Assembly: GCF_004745485.1 (NCBI RefSeq)
Contig: NZ_RHFG01000007.1
Span: forward strand, 62,001-126,000
From: Brevibacterium sp. S22
GTDB taxonomy: Bacteria > Actinomycetota > Actinomycetes > Actinomycetales > Brevibacteriaceae
Reading direction: 5' to 3'
Length of the DNA: 64,000 bases
Shown: in pieces, positions 39,507 to 47,308 of the stretch
Layout: every line of letters begins with the position of its first letter
How positions within the stretch are numbered: the first letter of the stretch is position 1
Notes under the pieces: model-generated
The model's database searches: none
What the model was told of the DNA's origin: nothing
What the model saw: the letters and a program-made list of their open reading frames with translations, nothing else
Made by a program: the position numbers and the translations under genes

Positions 39507-40571
39507 TTAGGGGGTGACGACTGTGCGGAGGCCCCTGCTCGGCTCGGCGAATTCTGTCGGCAGGTCCGCCAAGGGGATCGGGCCGGCGAGGATGTCCTCC
39601 CACGGCAGCTGAGCACCGTCGCCTGCCAGGAAGTCCACGGCCTCGGCCAGATGATGCGGCTCGAAATTGTGCACCCCGGTGACCGTCCGCCACCCGCGCA
39701 CCATCTGTTCCGGATCGATCGACACCTCAGGTCCCGGCGTCACACTGCCGGCGAGAACCACGGTCCCACCGATCCCGAGTGAGCCGAGGCACGAACGCAC
39801 ACCCGCCTCGGCGCCGGAAAGCTCGAGCGCGACGTCGACGTCATCGACAGCTGTCCCCGGCTCGACGGTCTTCGCCGCACCGGCCTGCTCGGCCAGACGA
39901 CGGCGGTGCGGGTGCGGGTCAGCAGCGATGACCTCGGCGGCACCGCGGGATCGCGCGACCCCGACCGCGGTGAGCCCGAGCATGCCGATGCCGTTGACGA
40001 ACACCCGCCTACCAGTGAGGTCACCAGCGGCCTGGAGCATCGCCATGACCGTGGCGACCGCACATCCGGCAGTCGCGGCAACGCCATCAGGCAGGGAATC
40101 GGACACCGGCACGATCGCGACCCCCGCCGGCAGATGTATGTGACTGGCATAGGTCCCCGACAGCGGCCAGTCGGTCTCCGCCGACTCATGCCCGACCTTG
40201 CGCACCGAAGTGCATTTCGCGCTCAGCCCGCGACGGCAGTTCCGGCATTCCCCACAGACCGAGGTGACGGAGAAGGCCACGCGGGTGCCGACGGGAACAA
40301 CTCCCCTCGTCTCCTCGACGATGCCGACGCCTTCATGACCGAGCACCGAAGGGCACGCCCCCGACCGCCGGCCACTGACCGTGTGCCGGTCCGATCCGCA
40401 CACCGTGGCCGCGGTCAGACGGATGAGACTCTCACCGAGACCCAAGGCCGGCCGCGAGATCGTGCGGAGCTCGAAGTCCGAACCTCCGTTCCACATCTGA
40501 GCCAACGGCTGCGAACGACGGGTCGTCTCGGCTTCGGTCGTCAACGCACTGGCAGCAGCGGTGGCACTCAC
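39507..40571 (-). CDS. Zinc alcohol dehydrogenase of the phosphonate-associated (HpnZ) type
   Basis: 354 residues, medium-chain dehydrogenase. Catalytic zinc site Cys in Thr-Val-Cys-Gly-Ser-Asp (about 58), His-Glu in Gly-His-Glu-Gly-Val-Gly (about 78), and a structural zinc knuckle Cys-Gly-Glu-Cys-Arg-Asn-Cys-Arg...Cys near 106-120. The NAD(P) loop is Asn-Gly-Ile-Gly-Met-Leu-Gly. Placement at the end of a phnCDE-HAD operon matches the proposed phosphonate-catabolism alcohol dehydrogenase family (TIGR03366). It probably oxidises or reduces the aldehyde/alcohol left after C-P cleavage. GTG start overlaps the HAD gene stop by 4 nt. Confidence 0.82.
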   Translation of the reverse strand: MSATAAASALTTEAETTRRSQPLAQMWNGGSDFELRTISRPALGLGESLIRLTAATVCGSDRHTVSGRRSGACPSVLGHEGVGIVEETRGVVPVGTRVAFSVTSVCGECRNCRRGLSAKCTSVRKVGHESAETDWPLSGTYASHIHLPAGVAIVPVSDSLPDGVAATAGCAVATVMAMLQAAGDLTGRRVFVNGIGMLGLTAVGVARSRGAAEVIAADPHPHRRRLAEQAGAAKTVEPGTAVDDVDVALELSGAEAGVRSCLGSLGIGGTVVLAGSVTPGPEVSIDPEQMVRGWRTVTGVHNFEPHHLAEAVDFLAGDGAQLPWEDILAGPIPLADLPTEFAEPSRGLRTVVTP

Positions 40572-41260
40572 TTCGCGACCGCCGCGGACTCCTGCTCAGC
40601 GAGGGCCGCTGGCAGATCCGCCACGGAGTCAAGCACGAGGTGTGCGCCCTCGGCAGCGAAGTCCTCCCGACTCAGGTGACCGGTGAGGACACCGACGGCT
40701 GTCACCTCTGCCCGCAGTGCCGATTCCACATCCGCCGAGGTGTCCCCGACGCTGACGACGGCCGACCGGTCGGTCACGCCCATGCTCTCCATCACGCGGT
40801 TGATGAGATCCGGTGCCGGACGCCCGGCAGGCACCTCGTCGCCGGTGACCGAGACGTCGAAGGTCTCACCCGGGGCCCACCCCATGGTGGAGAAGATGAG
40901 ATCGGCGATCTCGCGAGAGAACCCGGTGGTCAGCCCCACCTTGATCCCTCGCTCGCGCAGAGTCGACAGAGCCTCCGGGATCCCAGGCAGAGGACTTGGA
41001 GGGTTCTGTGTGTAGGTCTTCCGCAGTTCGGCACGGAACCACTGCCAAGCCCGCTCGTGGACCTCCTCGGTGACCTCGACCCCGCCGAGGCGGAGCAGAT
41101 TCTCGATCGCCCAGTGCTTCTCCGTGCCCATCCACTTCTGGAACACCTCATCGGAGTAGTCCGCGCCCTCGCGTTCGGTGGCTTCGCGCAGGACGCGGTA
41201 GACCTCGTCACGTTCGTCGATGGTGGTTCCGGCCATGTCGAAGACGGCAAGTTCAGTCAT
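40568..41260 (-). CDS. PhnX-like HAD phosphonatase (TIGR03351-type)
   Basis: 230 residues, HAD fold. The nucleophile motif is Asp8-Met-Ala-Gly-Thr-Thr, with the Ala after the nucleophile as in phosphonoacetaldehyde hydrolase rather than the usual Asp. The cap has Met-Gly-Thr-Glu-Lys48, matching the MGxxK that carries the Schiff-base Lys of PhnX. Later motifs are Thr-Thr-Gly and Gly-Asp-Thr-Ser-Ala-Asp. It should therefore cleave the C-P bond of phosphonoacetaldehyde or a hydroxylated relative through an imine. It is shorter than PhnX and belongs with the proposed HpnX-like group. ATG 41260 has a purine-rich leader. Confidence 0.85.
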   Translation of the reverse strand: MTELAVFDMAGTTIDERDEVYRVLREATEREGADYSDEVFQKWMGTEKHWAIENLLRLGGVEVTEEVHERAWQWFRAELRKTYTQNPPSPLPGIPEALSTLRERGIKVGLTTGFSREIADLIFSTMGWAPGETFDVSVTGDEVPAGRPAPDLINRVMESMGVTDRSAVVSVGDTSADVESALRAEVTAVGVLTGHLSREDFAAEGAHLVLDSVADLPAALAEQESAAVAK

Positions 41261-41389
41261 ATCGATTCTCTTTCTCTTCCGGTGTTGCCCGCCGGGGAGG
41301 CGGATGGCATTGTGCCCGCTTGTGCGGTCAGGGCGGTTCAGCCCGCTGACCAGGGGAGCGGACGTGATCAATCGGTCCAGGCTGCCTGG

Positions 41390-43066
41390 TCAGCGCACTG
41401 CCCGGCGCAGCCACATGGACAGTGCCTCGACGAGTAGGACGACGGCGACCATGAGGATGAGCACCATCGTCAGGACGTCGAACTGGTTGACCCGTGAGGC
41501 GTTGAGCAGGAGGAATCCGATGCCTCCGGCGCCGACGACTCCCAGCAGCGTGGCCGAGCGGATGTTCGTGTCGAGCAAGTACATGATGTGGGCGACGAAG
41601 GCCGGTGCCGCCTGCCGCAGGGTCGCTGAGAAGAACACCTGCGCCTCGCCGGCCCCGGTGGTCCGCATCGCTTCCTGAACCTGGAGGTCCGTCTCCTCGA
41701 CGGAGTCGGCGATGAGCTTCGAGAGCAGGCCGATCGCACCGATGGCCAGGGCCAGGGTGCCGGCCACCTCGCCGAGTCCGGAGATGACGACGAAGATGAT
41801 CGCAAGGATGAGCTCGGGGATGCCGCGGACGACGACGATGAGGACCCGGAACGACTTGTGCACCGCCCGGTTCGCCACGACATTGCGGGCGGCGAGGACG
41901 CCGATGGGCACCGCGAGGATCGCCCCGATGAACGTCGCCGCCAGCGAGATCTGGATGGTGACGAGCAGCTGCTCGACGAGGTTGCCAAGCGTCCCGCCGG
42001 TCGATGGCGGGAAGAACAGGCTCACGGTCTGCGGCAGGTCGGCCAGTCCGGCGACCAGGGCCGACCATGACACGTCCACCCGCCACAGGGCGGCGATCGT
42101 GAGGACGATGAGCACCGCCGCCGAGGCGAAACGACGGAACCGTGCCACGCTCCACGGCGGGGTGAGGATCAGATCCCCGACACCCGGGGTCCGACCCCGG
42201 TTGAACATCCGGTCGACCCAGGTGCCGCCGTTGATCTTGGCACCGGTCGAGGCCATGAGTGCGGCCCGGATGGATCCGGAGACGAGTTCGATGACGATGC
42301 ACAGGATGAGCACGATGACCGCCAGCGCCATCCCGCGCTGGTAGTCCAGCGTGCGCAGGGAATCCGCGATGGCCAGACCGATTCCGCCGACACCGACATA
42401 GCCCAGCAGCACCGAGGTGCGCAGGTTGATGTCGAAGCGGTGCAGAGCCGTGGCGATGAGCTGCGGCATGAGCGTCTGCGGGATCGCGGTGAGGATCTGC
42501 TGAGAGCGGCTGCCGCCGAGGGCCTCGATCGATTCGCGGGGTCCGTCGTCGAGCTCTTCGATGGCATCGGCGTAGAGCTTTCCGATCATGCCCACCGAAT
42601 GGATGCCCATGGCGATGATGCCTGCTGTGGCGCCGAGGCCGAACATCCGCAGGAACACGATGGCGAGCACGAGGTCGGGAATCGCGCGGGCAAACACGAT
42701 GAGCGTGCGCGCAGTCCACTGCGAACCGCGACCCATCCGGGTCGGACGAGCGGCGAAGAGGGCCACCGGAATCGAGAGGACGACGGAGAGCAGCGTCGCC
42801 AGGAACACGATCGCCAGGGTCTCGACGACCAGAGAGACGGTCTGACCGAACTCCGGGAAGTCGAGCGGGACGATGCGGGAGAAGAACCCCACGGCGTTAT
42901 CGAACGACGAGGCGATCGTGGCCAGGTCGATGCCCAGCGACCACACCGACCAGGCACCGGCGGCGAGACAGATGAGCACGATGGCGGCGAGAGTTGAGTT
43001 CCCCGAGGGACGGGGACGCTGCGGTGCGACGACGGCGGGAGCTGCACGGTCGGCAACGAGACTCAT
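41390..43066 (-). CDS. phnE: Phosphonate ABC permease, two PhnE units fused in one chain
   Basis: 558 residues, twice the usual PhnE length. Two complete permease domains (about 20-285 and 300-558) each carry an EAA-type coupling loop (Glu-Ser-Ile-Glu-Ala-Leu-Gly-Gly near 178; Gln-Glu-Ala-Met-Arg-Thr-Thr-Gly near 460) and the PhnE phrase Val-Gly-Val-Gly-Gly-Ile-Gly / Val-Gly-Ala-Gly-Gly-Ile-Gly. One chain can thus form the whole channel. It starts within the phnC stop (4-nt overlap) and ends 129 bp before the HAD gene. Confidence 0.9.
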   Translation of the reverse strand: MSLVADRAAPAVVAPQRPRPSGNSTLAAIVLICLAAGAWSVWSLGIDLATIASSFDNAVGFFSRIVPLDFPEFGQTVSLVVETLAIVFLATLLSVVLSIPVALFAARPTRMGRGSQWTARTLIVFARAIPDLVLAIVFLRMFGLGATAGIIAMGIHSVGMIGKLYADAIEELDDGPRESIEALGGSRSQQILTAIPQTLMPQLIATALHRFDINLRTSVLLGYVGVGGIGLAIADSLRTLDYQRGMALAVIVLILCIVIELVSGSIRAALMASTGAKINGGTWVDRMFNRGRTPGVGDLILTPPWSVARFRRFASAAVLIVLTIAALWRVDVSWSALVAGLADLPQTVSLFFPPSTGGTLGNLVEQLLVTIQISLAATFIGAILAVPIGVLAARNVVANRAVHKSFRVLIVVVRGIPELILAIIFVVISGLGEVAGTLALAIGAIGLLSKLIADSVEETDLQVQEAMRTTGAGEAQVFFSATLRQAAPAFVAHIMYLLDTNIRSATLLGVVGAGGIGFLLLNASRVNQFDVLTMVLILMVAVVLLVEALSMWLRRAVR

Positions 43067-43977
43067 CGGTACGCTCCCACCCGGGCGGCCGCCTCGGTGC
43101 CGGTCTTCGGCATCTGCGCTCGGGCGATATTCGCATCGTCGCTGCTTCCCACCTCGGCGATGTCCGTTCCGGATACGCTCGAGTAGATCTGGGAGGTCTC
43201 CTCGGCGCTGAGCCCGGCAGTCGCCCGGTCGAGGACGACCTGGCCGGTGCGCAGACCAATGATGCGGTCGGCGAAATCGATGGCCAGCTCCACCTGGTGG
43301 AGGGAGGCGATGACGGTGAGGTCATCCTCGGCGGAGATCTGCCGCAGCAGGTCGATGACATCGTGCGCGGAGACCGGGTCCAGGGAGGCGACAGGTTCAT
43401 CGGCGAGCAGCACCTTCGGCTGCTGCATGAGTGCGCGGGCGATGGCCACGCGCTGCTGCTGACCACCGGAGAGCGTGTCGGCGCGTTGGTAGGCTCGGTC
43501 GGCCAGGCCGACCCGGTCGAGTTTCTCCAGCGCTCCCCGACGGACGGCCTTCGGGTACATCATCAGGGTGATGCGCGGTCCGCGCAGTGATCCGAGGGCT
43601 CCGGCGCAGACGTTCTCGAGCACGGACATCGGGCCGACGAGGTTGAAGGACTGGAAGATGACGCCGATGTCGCGTCGTACGGACTTCAGCTCTGATCGAC
43701 GCAGCTTGTCCATGTCCTGACCGAGGACGCGAACCCGCCCCGAGGCGGGGGTGTGCAGGCCGTTGATGTGACGCAGCAGGGTGGACTTACCTGAGCCGGA
43801 GAGCCCGAGGAGGACGCTGATCCTGCCGGTCCGAAAACCGAGATTGACGTCGTCGAGGCCGAGCACTCCGCCGCCGAAGTCCTTCGTGACGTGGTCGAGC
43901 TGGACGGCGTAGATGCGGTCGATCTCCCTTTGGAGCTCCGGTGTGGTCGGGCGGGATGCGGAGTGTGAGTCAGTCAT
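43063..43977 (-). CDS. phnC: Phosphonate ABC transporter ATPase PhnC
   Basis: 304 residues. Walker A Gly-Leu-Ser-Gly-Ser-Gly-Lys-Ser-Thr near 60-68, the PhnC phrase Gly-Val-Ile-Phe-Gln-Ser-Phe-Asn-Leu-Val near 105, signature Leu-Ser-Gly-Gly-Gln-Gln-Gln-Arg near 168, Walker B Val-Leu-Leu-Ala-Asp-Glu-Pro-Val-Ala-Ser-Leu-Asp near 188, and switch His in Ser-Leu-His-Gln-Val. The C-terminal 40 residues are a non-conserved tail. ATG 43977 (6 nt after gagaagg) is preferred to ATG 43983, which abuts the ribosome site. It follows phnD by about 10 nt. Confidence 0.92.
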   Translation of the reverse strand: MTDSHSASRPTTPELQREIDRIYAVQLDHVTKDFGGGVLGLDDVNLGFRTGRISVLLGLSGSGKSTLLRHINGLHTPASGRVRVLGQDMDKLRRSELKSVRRDIGVIFQSFNLVGPMSVLENVCAGALGSLRGPRITLMMYPKAVRRGALEKLDRVGLADRAYQRADTLSGGQQQRVAIARALMQQPKVLLADEPVASLDPVSAHDVIDLLRQISAEDDLTVIASLHQVELAIDFADRIIGLRTGQVVLDRATAGLSAEETSQIYSSVSGTDIAEVGSSDDANIARAQMPKTGTEAAARVGAYR

Positions 43978-43988
43978 GGTCATCCTTC

Positions 43989-44933
43989 TCAGCCGATGTT
44001 CTTACAGGCGTCGGCCTTGGTCGCGTCGCAGATGTCGCGGATCGCATCGAAGTCGGCATCGGAGACTTCCTTGTAGCCGTAAGTGATCTCCTCAGGCAGG
44101 ACGCAGTCCTCTTCAGAGCTGCAGATGCCGGCGTCGACCATGGCCGGCACGTTGGCCTTGTCCCGCAGGATGGTCGTGATCTTCGTGGCCGTGTCGGCGT
44201 CGAGGGAGTCGTTGTTCACCGCGATCGGATCTTCGGTGATCGGGTCGGATTCCCAGACGGGTTCGAGGCTGCCAGTCTCGACCTGGCCGGACTTCTCAAG
44301 AGTGGTGAGCATGGCGTCGTGGGCGAAGGCGACATCGCAGTCACCGGAGTTCAGCGACAGCAGCGAAGCGTCGTGACCGCCGGACATCACCGGTTCGAGG
44401 TCCTTGTCCATGTCGATGCCCTCGTCCTGGAGTCCTTTCATCGGCACGAGGTAGCCGGAGGTCGAGGCGGCATCGACGAAGCAGACCTTCTTGCCTTTGA
44501 GGTCCTTCATGTCCTTGATGTCAGAGCCCTTCTTCACATAGGCCAGCGACGTATAGGCGGGATCATTGGCTTCGTCGTTCGTCGGGGCCGCGGCGGGCTC
44601 GATGTTGATGCCCGAATCCTTGGCGATGACGTAAGCGAAGGGGCCGAAGGAGGCGGCGTCGATCTGGCCGGCGCGCATGCCTTCGATGACAGCGGCATAG
44701 TCCGAGGCATTCTGGAATTCGACGGTCTTGCCGGTCTCTTCTTCGAGCAGCTTCGTGACGTTCTCGAAGGAGGACTCAAGCGTCGAAGACGATTCGGCAG
44801 GGACGGCGGCGAAAGTGATTGTGTCGTCACCGGAGCCCTCGGAGCTGCCACAGGCGGCGAGCAGAGGCAGAGCCAGGAGGCCGGCGGTTAGTGTTCTGAC
44901 CGCTTTGGAGTGGAAGAGAGAGGTCGTGGTCAT
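43989..44933 (-). CDS. phnD: Phosphonate-binding lipoprotein PhnD
   Basis: 314 residues. Signal peptide with lipobox Leu-Leu-Ala-Ala-Cys at about 24-28. PhnD-type binding fold with Val-Pro-Ala-Glu-Ser-Ser-Ser, Phe-Gly-Pro-Phe-Ala-Tyr-Val near 96, and Phe-Val-Asp-Ala-Ala-Ser-Thr-Ser-Gly-Tyr-Leu-Val-Pro near 150, where Ser-Thr-Ser-Gly holds the phosphonate. Four Cys in the C-terminal part may form disulfides. The 169-bp gap before it holds its own A/T-rich promoter-like region with the motif shared with the hpnW/gntR promoter. Confidence 0.92.
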   Translation of the reverse strand: MTTTSLFHSKAVRTLTAGLLALPLLAACGSSEGSGDDTITFAAVPAESSSTLESSFENVTKLLEEETGKTVEFQNASDYAAVIEGMRAGQIDAASFGPFAYVIAKDSGINIEPAAAPTNDEANDPAYTSLAYVKKGSDIKDMKDLKGKKVCFVDAASTSGYLVPMKGLQDEGIDMDKDLEPVMSGGHDASLLSLNSGDCDVAFAHDAMLTTLEKSGQVETGSLEPVWESDPITEDPIAVNNDSLDADTATKITTILRDKANVPAMVDAGICSSEEDCVLPEEITYGYKEVSDADFDAIRDICDATKADACKNIG

Positions 44934-45020
44934 GGCGAAGCGGCCTTTCGGTGATCAGGATGAGTGAGGGATCGAGGTGATCGTTCGCATTCATCCTGCC
45001 GAGTCCAATGGCAAATATCT

Positions 45021-45042
45021 ATACAAGTATGGGTAGTTCACT
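45021..45042 (-). promoter_or_regulatory. Promoter/operator motif upstream of phnD
   Basis: ATACAAGTAT (45021-45030, a dyad ATAC-aa-GTAT) and GTTCACT (45036-45042) recur as GTACAAGTTT and GTTCACT in the hpnW/gntR divergent region (46263-46286), with similar spacing. On the minus strand the order is AGTGAAC...ACTTGTAtAgAt, suggesting a promoter with an embedded site for the local GntR/UTRA regulator. Confidence 0.5.
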
Positions 45043-45102
45043 GACTAGACATGACAACTTCATGCTTGATTCGATTGCGATCGGGACGCAGCGGGTGTCG
45101 CC

Positions 45103-46218
45103 TCAGATATCGGCTGTTGCGTGAGAGAGGATGAGGTCGGCGATGCCGAACGACAGGGTCATGCCGATCCCCGAGGCGACGACGGCGACGGTCGTGCGCT
45201 CGTCGGGGCGTTCGAGGACGAGGTTCGTCGTCGGGCTGTCGGCGTACATGCCCAGCCACCGCTGCAGAACCGTGGGCTGATCGATGCCGAGCATCGAGGT
45301 GGCGCGATCGAGCAGCAGTCCGCCGATCCTCTCATCGACGAACGGTTCCGGGCTGAGGTCGTAGGTGTGCGAATCTCCGATGAGCAGGCCCTGTGGGATA
45401 TCGGTGACCATGAGGTTCGCAATGCACCCGCGCAACTCCGGCTCCCGCTCGTCCAGATCGCGCCGCAGCGCCTCGGCGCCAGGCATCGCCGCAAACCCGT
45501 CGTAGCGGGCGAGCGACGTGCCGGTGAGCATCGCAAAGCCCGTCGGGAAGTCCTGCGGGGCTTCGATGAGCGACATCACGAGCGAGCAGATCCGGATCTC
45601 ATGGGCCTCGGCGATCTCGGGGAAGAGGCTGGTCAGCTGATAGCCGGGGCAGACGACGACCTCGTCGGCGTGGAAGTCGCCGCGTGTCGTCGACACCGTA
45701 CCGTCGGCCACCTCGGTGACCTGGGTGTTCCAGGTGAACTCCACGCCGTGTTCGGCCAGCCATGCGGCGATTCGTGGGGCCGCCTGTCGGGGGTCGACGC
45801 GCATATCCAGCGGCAGATGGGCGCCGCCGACTGTCGCGAGGCCGGGGTTGCCGATCGCCTCGGCGATCTGTGCGGGTTCGAGCAGCTGCACCTGTTCAGG
45901 GCCGCGATGCGCGGCGAACTGTTCGAGGACGGTGAGCTCGGCCTCTGTCGTCGCCGGGACGAAGGTCCCGGTCTCGGCGGCCCAGAGTCCCGTGGCGGCT
46001 GCGGCGTCGAGCCAGCCTTCGCGTGCCCTTGCGGCGATCGGCTGTGCGGAATCGGACTGGCCGGTGAAGCACGCGTGGCCGAAGTTCTGGATCGATGATC
46101 CCACCGGGCGGTCGGAGCGGTCGATGATGTGGACGCTGCGCCCCTGTCGGTGGGCGAGGAATGCGGTGGCGAGGCCGAGGATGCCTGAGCCGGTGATGAT
46201 GAGATCTGTTGTCGGCAT
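45103..46218 (-). CDS. FAD-dependent amine oxidoreductase of the phosphonate-associated (HpnW) type
   Basis: 371 residues, DAO (D-amino-acid-oxidase-like) fold. FAD loop Ile-Thr-Gly-Ser-Gly-Ile-Leu-Gly-Leu-Ala-Thr-Ala near 8-19, and Val-Gly-Ser-Ser-Ile-Gln-Asn-Phe-Gly-His-Ala-Cys near 40-51, the segment characteristic of the TIGR03364 family. The C-terminal Val-Val-Ala-Ser-Gly-Ile-Gly-Met-Thr-Leu-Ser closes the FAD site. This family co-occurs with the PhnX-like HAD and has been proposed to oxidatively deaminate (substituted) aminoethylphosphonates. Here it would replace the missing PhnW transaminase. ATG 46218 is divergent from the gntR gene. Exact substrate is an inference. Confidence 0.82.
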   Translation of the reverse strand: MPTTDLIITGSGILGLATAFLAHRQGRSVHIIDRSDRPVGSSIQNFGHACFTGQSDSAQPIAARAREGWLDAAAATGLWAAETGTFVPATTEAELTVLEQFAAHRGPEQVQLLEPAQIAEAIGNPGLATVGGAHLPLDMRVDPRQAAPRIAAWLAEHGVEFTWNTQVTEVADGTVSTTRGDFHADEVVVCPGYQLTSLFPEIAEAHEIRICSLVMSLIEAPQDFPTGFAMLTGTSLARYDGFAAMPGAEALRRDLDEREPELRGCIANLMVTDIPQGLLIGDSHTYDLSPEPFVDERIGGLLLDRATSMLGIDQPTVLQRWLGMYADSPTTNLVLERPDERTTVAVVASGIGMTLSFGIADLILSHATADI

Positions 46219-46260
46219 TCCCTCATATTCGTGCGGTTGTCAGTTAAGCTGAGGATATGT

Positions 46261-46287
46261 ATGTACAAGTTTGATGTCTGTTCACTC
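46261..46287. promoter_or_regulatory. Promoter/operator motif between hpnW-like and gntR genes
   Basis: The GTACAAGTTT + GTTCACT pair corresponds to the phnD upstream motif at 45021. It lies 45-70 nt from the hpnW-like start and about 120-145 nt before gntR, a suitable place for control of both directions. Confidence 0.5.
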
Positions 46288-46405
46288 GGATGTGACATTG
46301 CGACCCCAGTGAGCCACACCGAGTTCACTGAGGAGGCATTTTCACGACCAGGGATCGCTGACATCTGTGCCACCGAATGAGCACCGTCGAAGGAGAAGTC
46401 AGGTC

Positions 46406-47170
46406 ATGACCACCGGACCGAGGCAGCGTACTCGTCAGCAGCACGACGAGATCGCACGCTATCTGCGCACGGCGATCCGTGAAGGCTCGTTCCAGCCCGG
46501 CGACGAGCTGCCTTCTGAGGCCGAACTGACGCGGAAGTTCTCCAGCTCACGCGGACCGGTGCGGCAGGCGATGTCCGCCTTGCGCGGGGAAGGGCTGATC
46601 TCCTCCGGGCGGGGGCGTCGCACGGTCGTGCTCGACAACGTCCTCACGCAGTCCTTCGACGACGTCATCTCCTTCTCCCAGTGGTGTCACGCCTCTGACA
46701 TCGTCCCCGGTCAGATCACGCAGAGGGTGGCGCGGGAGCCCGCCGAGAAGTCGCTCGCGGCGAGCCTGCGGATCTCCGACGGCGATCCGATCGTCTCGGT
46801 GTTCCGGCTGCGGCTCATGGACGATGTGCCCGCCATGGTCGAGCGATTGAACTATCCCTTGGAGTTCGGTCGTCACGTGCTGGCCTTTGACACCGACTCC
46901 GGGTCGATCTATCAGGAACTCATCGAACAGGGCGTCGATATCAATAGAGCATCGCGGACCATCGATGCGGTCGGTGCGAACGATGACGATGCCAGGCTCC
47001 TCGAGGTGCCCGTGGGAACCCCGCTGCTGCGCGTGCGCAGGCGTGCCTTCACCACGACCGGCGACGTCATCGAATCCTCTGACGACCGGTATCTGCCCTG
47101 GAAGGCGAGCTTCACAATGAACTCCACCCGCGGAAACCCGAGTTCGATGTCCCTCATCTCCGGCACCTGA
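46406..47170 (+). CDS. GntR/UTRA-family regulator of the phosphonate cluster (PhnF-like)
   Basis: 254 residues. Winged HTH at about 10-75 (Glu-Leu-Pro-Ser-Glu-Ala-Glu-Leu-Thr-Arg-Lys-Phe-Ser-Ser-Ser-Arg-Gly-Pro-Val-Arg-Gln-Ala) and a chorismate-lyase-like UTRA ligand domain (about 90-245) with Val-Phe-Arg-Leu-Arg-Leu and the final Arg-Tyr-Leu-Pro-Trp strand. It is divergent from the phosphonate operon, as PhnF-type regulators often are. ATG 46406 has aaggaga upstream. Likely targets are the shared TACAAGT...GTTCACT sites at 45021 and 46261. Repeat A5 follows its stop by 10 nt. Confidence 0.85.
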   Translation: MTTGPRQRTRQQHDEIARYLRTAIREGSFQPGDELPSEAELTRKFSSSRGPVRQAMSALRGEGLISSGRGRRTVVLDNVLTQSFDDVISFSQWCHASDIVPGQITQRVAREPAEKSLAASLRISDGDPIVSVFRLRLMDDVPAMVERLNYPLEFGRHVLAFDTDSGSIYQELIEQGVDINRASRTIDAVGANDDDARLLEVPVGTPLLRVRRRAFTTTGDVIESSDDRYLPWKASFTMNSTRGNPSSMSLISGT

Positions 47171-47180
47171 CCCCAATTTG

Positions 47181-47236
47181 CTACCCGACGGCGGCTCAGC
47201 AACCTGGCGCCAGGTTGCTGAGCCCCCGTCGGGTAG
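47181..47236. repeat. Palindromic repeat A, copy 5
   Basis: The longest-paired copy: CTACCC...GGGTAG ends pair as well, giving 56 bp with one mismatch (47226 region, CCC for CCG). It lies 10 nt after the gntR stop and 72 bp before the RclA-like gene. Confidence 0.92.
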
Positions 47237-47308
47237 CAAGGGAGGGGCGAGGGTGGGGGTGAGTGTTCGGGAGTAGAGTGACGAACACCGAGGTGAGAGG
47301 ACCCGAGC

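Noticed and set aside
5078..47236. Repeat A as a CRISPR array
   Set aside because: Copies are kilobases apart, palindromic throughout and not separated by short spacers; no cas genes are present.
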